From NCBI GenBank assembly GCA_947628575.1, contig CANRAK010000052.1, positions 1 through 8,668 of the forward strand: DNA of 8,668 nt. Reading direction: 5' to 3'. The position numbers and the translations under genes were made by a program. Shown here one piece after another: positions 1-4,898 of this stretch; the first letter of the stretch is position 1; the number at the start of each line of letters is the position of its first letter. The stretch is from an uncultured Clostridia bacterium (lineage in GTDB: Bacteria > Bacillota > Clostridia > TANB77 > CAG-465). The notes beneath the pieces are model-generated. The model was not told the origin of the DNA. It did no database searches and saw only the letters and a program-made list of their open reading frames with translations.

Positions 1-1147
1 GTATTACATATAATCCTATTTTAGATGAATCTTTAGATATTCTTGCTTCTTTAGCAGAAGATGCGTTATTTATTTCCTTATCTAGCTCTATTCCTAGACA
101 TTCCATATCTGATACAATTCTTTCTCTTTCATCTGCATTATTTTCGCCAATTCCGCCTGTAAATACAATAGCATCTACTCTATTAAGTTCAGCTATATAT
201 GAACCGATATATTTCTTAACTCTATTTGTTTGTATTTTTCTAGCAAGTTTTGCTTGTTCATTTCCATCTTTTTCTGCCTGCATCATTTGACGTTGGTCGC
301 CAATTCCACAAATACCAAGTCTACCAGATTTTTTATTTAGTACATTTTCTACTTCTTCTATAGATAAGTTTTCATCTTTCATTAGACGTGTTACTATAGA
401 TGGGTCTAAATCTCCACATCTTGTTTCCATTACAAGTCCTTCAAGTGGAGTAAATCCCATAGAAGTATCATAAGACTTACCATTTTTAATAGCACAAATT
501 GAAGCTCCTCCACCTAAGTGACAGACTATAGCATTTATATCTTCTTTTTTCTTTGCAAGTAGTTCTTCTAGCCTACCTAGAACATATTGGTAAGATGTTC
601 CATGAAATCCATATCTTCTTATTTTATTATTTGTATAATATTTATAATCTATAGCATATAAGTAGTTATATACTGGCATTGTTTGATGGAAAGCAGTATC
701 AAAAACAGCAACATTTTTCTTATTTGGTGCAATTTCCATCATTGCTTTAATACCCATTAAACATCCTGGATTATGTAATGGTGCAAGGTCTACTAGTTCT
801 TCAACAGTCTTTACAACTTCATCAGTTATTAAGACTGAAGAACTAAATTTTTCACCACCATGAACTACACGATGTCCAATAGCATATATCTCATCTATAG
901 ACTCTATTACGCCATGCTCTTTATCCATAAGTGTATTAAGTAATACTTCCATTCCTTCTTTATGTGTTGGCATAGGAACTTCTTCATTCATACTAAAATT
1001 ATCTCTAACATTATTATATATAATATTAGACTCCTTATATCCCACCATATCACATCTGCCTTTTGCAATAACCTCATTATTATTTTCAAAATCTATTAAT
1101 TGAAATTTTATTGTTGAGCTACCACAATTAATAACTAAAATCTTCAT
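1..1147 (-). CDS. ackA: Acetate kinase, C-terminal end cut by the window edge
   Basis: Cytosolic acetate kinase (ASKHA fold) makes acetate and ATP from acetyl phosphate and ADP, following Pta in the acetate pathway. Starting at the ATG at 1147, I translated 382 residues without a break; acetate kinases are usually about 400 long, so only the final 15-20 residues are missing. Visible family motifs are NCGSS near residues 7-11, GHRVVHGGE (91-99), LAPLHNP (121-127), FDTAFHQTMP (149-158), RYGFHGTS (178-185), DTSMGFTPLEGL (227-238) and FTGGIGEN (329-336). By recalled alignment to the well-studied Methanosarcina enzyme, the key Arg91, His123, Asp148, His180 and Arg241 correspond to R93, H125, D150, H182 and R243. 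The usual HLGNG reads HLGGG here (G213) and MGTRSGD reads METRCGD. The start has an AGGGGG ribosome binding site about 8 nt upstream. It lies 31 nt after pta, in the same operon. Other members of the acetate/propionate/butyrate kinase family are possible, but pairing with pta favours acetate. Confidence 0.95.
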   Translation of the reverse strand, partial: MKILVINCGSSTIKFQLIDFENNNEVIAKGRCDMVGYKESNIIYNNVRDNFSMNEEVPMPTHKEGMEVLLNTLMDKEHGVIESIDEIYAIGHRVVHGGEKFSSSVLITDEVVKTVEELVDLAPLHNPGCLMGIKAMMEIAPNKKNVAVFDTAFHQTMPVYNYLYAIDYKYYTNNKIRRYGFHGTSYQYVLGRLEELLAKKKEDINAIVCHLGGGASICAIKNGKSYDTSMGFTPLEGLVMETRCGDLDPSIVTRLMKDENLSIEEVENVLNKKSGRLGICGIGDQRQMMQAEKDGNEQAKLARKIQTNRVKKYIGSYIAELNRVDAIVFTGGIGENNADERERIVSDMECLGIELDKEINNASSAKEARISKDSSKIGLYVI

Positions 1148-1178
1148 TTAAAAATACCCCCTTCTATTATATATTATC

Positions 1179-2207
1179 TTAATTATTAATATTACCATTA
1201 TTTGCTTGTAAGCAAGTAACAACAATAGTTCCTACTATATCATCTACACTGCTACCTCTAGATAAGTCATTTACAGGACTATTTAATCCTTGTGTTACTG
1301 GTCCAATAGCAAGTGTATCACCAAATCTTTGTGCCATTTTATACCCAATATTTCCAGCTTCTAAATTTGGGAAAATAAGTACATTTGCTTTTCCTGCCAC
1401 TTCACTATCAGGTGCTTTTAACTTTGCTACCTCTGGAATTAGTGCAGCATCAAGCTGAAATTCACCATCAACTTTAAAATCTACATTTCTTTCTTTAAGA
1501 AGTGTTAATACTTCATGTAATTTATCTATTGCCTCATGTTTTGCACTTCCTTTAGTAGAGTATGAAAGTAACGCTATTATTGGTTCCTGTTCTGTAAGAC
1601 TTCTAAAGCTTTGTGCAGACTCAATTACTATATCTACAAGTTGTTCTACTGTTGGAAACTCAATAAGCCCACAGTCTGAGAACAACATTACTCCATTTGT
1701 ACCAAGTTCTTTTTTTGGTGTTTCCATTAAGAAGAAAGATGAAACACTATGTACATTAGGTTGTGCCTTAATTATTTGAAGTGCTGGTCTTAATGTATCT
1801 GATGTAGAGTGAATTGCACCACTTACAACTCCATCTGCATCCTTTGCTTTAACCATCATTGTTGCAAAATATACTTTATCTTCATTTAATTTTATAGCAT
1901 CTTCTAATGTAATTCCTTTATGTTTTCTTAACTCATATAATAAATTATCATAATCACTCTTTTTATCTGATGTCATATTATCTACAATTTCAATATCATT
2001 ATATGATATATTTATTCCTTCTGCTTTACATTTTTCTTCTATTTCTTGTTTATTACCAATAAGTATTATTTTAGCTAAATTATGCTCTACTACTATTTGA
2101 GCAGCTTTTAAAATTCTTATATCTTCTGCTTCAGGTAGTACTATAGTCTTCTTTTCATACTGGTTTACTTCCTGCATCATTTTAGCTATTATACCATCAT
2201 ATTTCAT
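1179..2207 (-). CDS. pta: Phosphate acetyltransferase
   Basis: Cytosolic phosphotransacetylase interconverts acetyl-CoA plus phosphate with acetyl phosphate plus CoA, supplying AckA. The 342 residues match the short, single-domain PTA_PTB type (about 330 residues), without the N-terminal regulatory domains of the long enterobacterial form. Visible motifs are VLPEAEDIRIL (23-33), ADGVVSGAIHSTSDTLRP (124-141), MLFSDCGL (174-181), ALLSYSTKGSA (212-222), DGEFQLDAAL (247-256), VLIFPNLEAGNIGYK (276-290) and the C-terminal GPVTQGLNSPVNDLSRG (302-318). The last of these carries the conserved active-site Arg (R317); position 319 is Ser where several homologues have Cys. The start at 2207 is fixed by an AGGGGGAAG ribosome binding site that overlaps the stop codon of the upstream gene, so translational coupling is likely. 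Phosphate butyryltransferase is a related alternative, but the motifs and the adjacent acetate kinase favour Pta. Confidence 0.96.
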   Translation of the reverse strand: MKYDGIIAKMMQEVNQYEKKTIVLPEAEDIRILKAAQIVVEHNLAKIILIGNKQEIEEKCKAEGINISYNDIEIVDNMTSDKKSDYDNLLYELRKHKGITLEDAIKLNEDKVYFATMMVKAKDADGVVSGAIHSTSDTLRPALQIIKAQPNVHSVSSFFLMETPKKELGTNGVMLFSDCGLIEFPTVEQLVDIVIESAQSFRSLTEQEPIIALLSYSTKGSAKHEAIDKLHEVLTLLKERNVDFKVDGEFQLDAALIPEVAKLKAPDSEVAGKANVLIFPNLEAGNIGYKMAQRFGDTLAIGPVTQGLNSPVNDLSRGSSVDDIVGTIVVTCLQANNGNINN

Positions 2208-2210
2208 ATT

Positions 2211-2220
2211 CTTCCCCCTA
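2211..2220 (-). promoter_or_regulatory. pta ribosome binding site overlapping the upstream stop codon
   Basis: Read on the minus strand, the TAG stop of the substrate-binding-like gene runs into GGGGAAG, which lies just 5' of the pta ATG at 2207. Ribosomes finishing the first gene would clear or reuse this site, so the two proteins are probably made together. This is inference from spacing. Confidence 0.7.
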
Positions 2221-3990
2221 TTTTGCTAATTTACCAATTTCATTTATATTAGTAAATATATTCATATAATTTAAATCATTAAAACCATATATATCTTTTT
2301 GATATACTAGATTTATATTTCTTGCATATATTCCTATACATGATACTTGCTCAGATAGTACATATAACAAGTTTTGTACATTTTTTTCTAAATCTTGACT
2401 ATTGCTATTTTCTACTTGAGTAAAGGCCTGAGTAGTTGTATCATTTATATCTACATAATTTCTTAAAAATCTAATATCTGGTGTTTCATTTAGATATACT
2501 GTTGCAAGTACTAAATCATAATCTCCTGCATCTATTCTTTGCTGTATTACATCACTTGGTAAAGATTCAATTTGTATATCTATACCTACATTTAATGCCA
2601 TGTTTTTTATATTATTTGCAACATTTTGCTTATTAGTATCACCTTCATTTACAAGTAATCTTAAGCTTGCAGTTATATAGCCACTTTCCTCATATTTACC
2701 AAAAATACCATTTTGATTTTGTCGCCATCCATTAGACTCCATTATATTTTTTGAGCCTACAATATCATATTTGTATTTTATACTAGAGTATAAATATGGA
2801 AGGTCAATAATCTCAATAAAGTTATTGTCACTGTTTTTAACAATATCATCTCTATCTAAAGAATACATTAAAGCTTTTCTTACTTCATCTCTTATGAACA
2901 GATTTGAGTTTTTGTTTCCAAATATAAATAGAGTTTCACCATCTTTATATTTTTTTACATTATAATCTTTCTTACCAATAAGTTGCATATCATTATTTGA
3001 TGTTGCAAAGAATACATCTATTTTATTATCTATAAAATCATTTACAATTTCTTGTATATTTCCATAGTTATTTAAAGTTATACTAGCTAAATTTAAGTTT
3101 TCATTTTTTTGTGTTCTTGTAAATATACAATTATCATTTTCGTTTGTATAATTATATCCACCATTTATCTGGTTTTCATTATCTATAAGTGGAAAATCTA
3201 GATAGTATATAAAATATGGATTATCTTCTTTTAAAGTTATTTTAAATTTACCTTTAGTTTCTGTTTCTTCAATAGACTGAATGCTACTTAGCCTACTATA
3301 ATACATATTTGAAGTACCTGCTTCAAGTATTTTATTTACAGAAAATCTTACATCTTCTATATCTAATTTATATTCATTATTTAAAGTTATATCATATTCT
3401 TTATTTGATATTTTTTCTATCTCTCTTGCTACTTGATATTTTATCTCATAATTACTACCTACTGTTACTAAACTATAAGTAGTAGCCTTATATATATCAT
3501 TTAATATTAAATTTGTAGATGTGTATATATTTTTATCTTCTAAGGACATAAGTCCTACTTTTAATTCATAATTATTTTCTAAGTTAACTTTTTCTTCTTT
3601 ATTTTCACTACTGTTAAATACATTTACAGCTATCATTTTATCTATATTCATTACTTTAGCACTGATATATACAATAAGCACTAAGAGTAACACGCAACAC
3701 GAAATCACAAAAGATTTAGGTATATATATTTTTTGCTTTGGTTCTTTTATAACTGTTCTTTGCGGTCTGGAATATAACAGCATTTCTCGTTCTAGCTTTC
3801 TTTCACGTTGCTTTTTAATTCTAAGATTTGTTATAAAAGAATTATTATCACTTGTAGAAGAATGGCTATTTGATTTTTTATAGCTTCTACTATTAGATTT
3901 TAGCTCATCCTTTGCTTTTTTTCTTTTTTTATCTAACTGCGTTTTTGTTATTGTCTTATATCTACGTGAATCTATAATTTTAGCACTCAA
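2218..3990 (-). CDS. Membrane-anchored substrate-binding-like protein (SBP family 5 type)
   Basis: A protein of about 590 residues with three parts (numbering from the TTG at 3996). Residues 1-94 are very rich in Lys, Arg and Ser and have no hydrophobic stretch. Residues 95-117 form one membrane helix around CCVLLLVLIVY. From about 144 to 585 the sequence resembles the extracytoplasmic oligopeptide/nickel-binding family (SBP_bac_5): LDIEDVRFSVNKIL (211-224), IRDEVRKALMYSLDRDDIV (368-386), NIMESNGW (417-424) and GIDIQIESL...GDYDLVLATVYLNETPDIRF (471-510) fit the conserved blocks of that family. The domain is therefore probably outside the cell, tethered by an uncleaved helix with a basic cytoplasmic arm. 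No lipobox is seen, although such proteins in Gram-positives are normally lipoproteins. No transporter permease or ATPase lies nearby. It is the first gene of the unit with pta and ackA, 10 nt before pta. Its ligand and role are unknown. Two in-frame TTG codons compete as start; I prefer 3990, giving 590 residues, for ribosome-binding-site spacing. Met72 is a weaker alternative. Confidence 0.8.
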   Translation of the reverse strand: MSAKIIDSRRYKTITKTQLDKKRKKAKDELKSNSRSYKKSNSHSSTSDNNSFITNLRIKKQRERKLEREMLLYSRPQRTVIKEPKQKIYIPKSFVISCCVLLLVLIVYISAKVMNIDKMIAVNVFNSSENKEEKVNLENNYELKVGLMSLEDKNIYTSTNLILNDIYKATTYSLVTVGSNYEIKYQVAREIEKISNKEYDITLNNEYKLDIEDVRFSVNKILEAGTSNMYYSRLSSIQSIEETETKGKFKITLKEDNPYFIYYLDFPLIDNENQINGGYNYTNENDNCIFTRTQKNENLNLASITLNNYGNIQEIVNDFIDNKIDVFFATSNNDMQLIGKKDYNVKKYKDGETLFIFGNKNSNLFIRDEVRKALMYSLDRDDIVKNSDNNFIEIIDLPYLYSSIKYKYDIVGSKNIMESNGWRQNQNGIFGKYEESGYITASLRLLVNEGDTNKQNVANNIKNMALNVGIDIQIESLPSDVIQQRIDAGDYDLVLATVYLNETPDIRFLRNYVDINDTTTQAFTQVENSNSQDLEKNVQNLLYVLSEQVSCIGIYARNINLVYQKDIYGFNDLNYMNIFTNINEIGKLAK

Positions 3991-3997
3991 ATACAAA

Positions 3998-4002
3998 CAC
4001 CT
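3998..4002 (-). promoter_or_regulatory. Ribosome binding site that decides between two TTG starts
   Basis: The minus strand reads AGGTG here, matching the 3' part of the ideal AGGAGGTGATC site. The TTG at 3996 is only 1 nt away, too close for normal initiation. The TTG at 3990 is 7 nt away, a good spacing. No ATG start is available near this site. Confidence 0.55.
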
Positions 4003-4035
4003 ACTTTTCTTATAGTATTAGTAATATCAGTGAAA

Positions 4036-4044
4036 ATTATATCA
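4036..4044 (-). promoter_or_regulatory. Extended -10 promoter candidate for the SBP-pta-ackA unit
   Basis: The minus strand carries TGATATAAT, a perfect TATAAT with the TGn extension. There is no good -35 box at 16-18 nt, which is tolerated in extended -10 promoters. Transcription would begin near 4029 and leave a leader of about 40 nt. It begins directly after the U-tract of the spoVS terminator. AT-rich sequence gives chance TATAAT matches, so this is moderate evidence. Confidence 0.45.
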
Positions 4045-4045
4045 T

Positions 4046-4082
4046 AAAAAAGCTCAAAAAGATAGTTTTTTATCCTTTTGAG
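4046..4082 (-). terminator. Intrinsic terminator of spoVS
   Basis: Inverted arms 4053-4064 and 4071-4082 form a 12-bp stem. In the minus-strand RNA the single mismatch becomes a G-U pair. The loop is 6 nt, and the stem is followed by C and six U residues. It lies about 25 nt after the spoVS stop codon, a standard position, and separates spoVS from the SBP-pta-ackA unit. Confidence 0.85.
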
Positions 4083-4106
4083 TTTATATTTTTTTATATA
4101 TTATTT

Positions 4107-4370
4107 TTAAACTTTAGGTTCTACAACAAATTTGATACCTGTTTTATCCTCATTATCAATTGTAACCTCTGTAAATGCTGGTGAACATACAAGTTCAACT
4201 CCAGTTGGTGCAACAAATCCTCTTGCGATTGCTACTGCCTTTACTGCTTGATTTATAGCCCCTGCTCCAATTGCTTGCATTTCTGCTCTTCCGTTTTCTT
4301 TAACAAGTCCTGCAATAGCACCTGCTACAGAATTAGGGCTAGATTTTGCTGAAATTTTTAATATATCCAT
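4107..4370 (-). CDS. spoVS: Stage V sporulation protein S
   Basis: An 87-residue protein close to Bacillus subtilis SpoVS (86 residues) over its whole length as I recall it, with shared blocks such as SAKSSPNSVAGA (7-18), QAIGAGA (32-38), NQAVKAVAIARGFVAP (40-55) and a final VEPKV. In B. subtilis it is needed for normal progress to stage V of sporulation (coat and spore maturation). The family has an Alba-like fold, suggesting nucleic-acid binding, and also occurs in non-sporulating bacteria, so spoVS alone does not prove sporulation. It is cytosolic, with no signal or membrane segment. An excellent AGGAGGT ribosome binding site (4376-4382) lies 5 nt before the ATG. It has its own promoter (-10 at 4425-4430) and its own terminator, so it is probably monocistronic. 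It is transcribed divergently from the unknown gene at 4608, with a matching promoter. Confidence 0.97.
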   Translation of the reverse strand: MDILKISAKSSPNSVAGAIAGLVKENGRAEMQAIGAGAINQAVKAVAIARGFVAPTGVELVCSPAFTEVTIDNEDKTGIKFVVEPKV

Positions 4371-4399
4371 TTTCTACCTCCTATGATTTTATCTTTTGC

Positions 4400-4419
4400 T
4401 AATTGAATTGCTTCAATTA
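4400..4419. promoter_or_regulatory. Perfect 20-nt palindromic element at the spoVS transcription start
   Basis: TAATTGAA and TTCAATTA form perfect 8-bp arms around the 4-nt centre TTGC. The predicted spoVS start of transcription is near 4418, so this element is either an operator overlapping +1 or a small hairpin at the very 5' end of the spoVS mRNA. It is too far from the ribosome binding site (4376-4382) to block it directly. No regulator can be named from sequence. Confidence 0.5.
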
Positions 4420-4424
4420 TCTTG

Positions 4425-4453
4425 ATTATATATAACAAGTATAAAAAAAGCAA
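4425..4453 (-). promoter_or_regulatory. Promoter of spoVS, housekeeping-sigma type
   Basis: On the minus strand the -35 box is TTGCTT (4453-4448), followed by a 17-nt spacer and a perfect TATAAT (4430-4425). Transcription should begin near 4418, leaving a leader of about 48 nt. This is a sigma-A type promoter. I did not find a convincing sigma-H promoter, although B. subtilis spoVS is known to depend on sigma-H. Confidence 0.75.
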
Positions 4454-4529
4454 TACATTTCTTATTTTTTAACAAAAATATAATGTAAATTTATATTATT
4501 GTAATATTACTTTATTTTAATGTATTGCT
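4449..4529. repeat. 11-bp inverted repeat carrying the -35 boxes of two divergent promoters
   Basis: AGCAATACATT at 4449-4459 and its exact complement AATGTATTGCT at 4519-4529 are separated by 59 very AT-rich bases. Each arm contains most of a -35 box (TTGCT). From each arm to the outward TATAAT there are exactly 18 nt, so the two promoters are mirror images. The arrangement suggests one regulator or a shared upstream element serving both genes. Confidence 0.7.
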
Positions 4530-4553
4530 AAAAGTATATAATTATAGTATAAT
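4525..4553 (+). promoter_or_regulatory. Promoter of the small gene at 4608
   Basis: TTGCTA (4525-4530), a 17-nt spacer and TATAAT (4548-4553) make a near-ideal sigma-A promoter. Transcription should begin near 4560, leaving a leader of about 48 nt, almost the same as on the spoVS side. The -10 box lies within a 17-nt palindrome, TAATTATA-G-TATAATTA (4539-4555), which may be an operator or a chance product of the AT-rich sequence. Confidence 0.75.
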
Positions 4554-4607
4554 TAATATACATAATATAGTACGTAACATATTTAAAATTAAAGGAGTGA
4601 TTAATTT

Positions 4608-4814
4608 ATGTTTGACTTCATTTTCGGTAATTCATATATAGTTATACGTAATAAAGGGAAACTATATCTAACCGAAAGTTATAGTGAATTAGTATCTAAA
4701 ATTAATGACAGTAATTCTACTATTGAAGTTAGAGTCTTAGATCCATTTACAGGATTTTTTGATGATGTACGTGTTATTAATAAATCAGATATTATATCTT
4801 ATGGAAGTAACTAA
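4608..4814 (+). CDS. Small protein of unknown function, divergent from spoVS
   Basis: A 68-residue protein that I do not recognise. It has no signal peptide, no clear membrane helix and no Cys. Hydrophobic and polar residues alternate in several short runs (YIVIRNKGKLYLT, residues 10-22; TIEVRVLD, 38-45; DVRVINKSDIISY, 53-65), suggesting a mainly beta-stranded small cytosolic domain with one short helix near residues 23-33. That it is a real gene is supported by a near-ideal promoter, an AAAGGAG ribosome binding site about 10 nt before the ATG, and a strong terminator starting at its stop codon. It appears monocistronic. Its promoter mirrors that of spoVS, so expression with spoVS is likely, but a sporulation role is only an inference. 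Confidence 0.8.
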   Translation: MFDFIFGNSYIVIRNKGKLYLTESYSELVSKINDSNSTIEVRVLDPFTGFFDDVRVINKSDIISYGSN

Positions 4815-4844
4815 TAAAGACGCCTCTGTTGAGACGTCTTTATT
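4813..4844. terminator. Intrinsic terminator, probably bidirectional
   Basis: Arms 4813-4826 and 4831-4844 pair at 13 of 14 positions (one C/A mismatch) with a 4-nt TGTT loop. The right arm ends in TTTATT and is followed by T-rich sequence, which suits the plus-strand gene whose stop codon it overlaps. Read on the minus strand it has a shorter T-run, but it is the only hairpin seen after the adhesin stop codon at 4899, so it probably ends both converging genes. The bases from 4845 to 4898 hold only AT-rich sequence. Confidence 0.85.
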
Positions 4845-4898
4845 ATATTTAATTTTATTAATTTATTAATTTTAAATTAATTTTTTCTTTACTTTATT

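Noticed and set aside
2771..2965. Plus-strand open frame of 64 codons
   Set aside because: It lies wholly opposite the substrate-binding-like gene, has no ribosome binding site I could see, and its protein is a low-complexity reflection of the AT-rich coding strand.
3660..3730. Lipobox for the substrate-binding-like protein at the Cys pair (residues 100-101)
   Set aside because: The Cys residues lie at the start of the hydrophobic stretch rather than after it, and no L-x-x-C type motif follows the helix.
4539..4555. 17-nt palindrome over the -10 box as a firm operator
   Set aside because: It is made almost only of A and T around a TATAAT box, so chance symmetry is likely; kept only as a note under the promoter.
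4845..4898. Second hairpin terminator for the adhesin made of AAATTAATTTT-like repeats
   Set aside because: Only A/T pairs and overlapping short palindromes are present; this is expected by chance in such AT-rich sequence.
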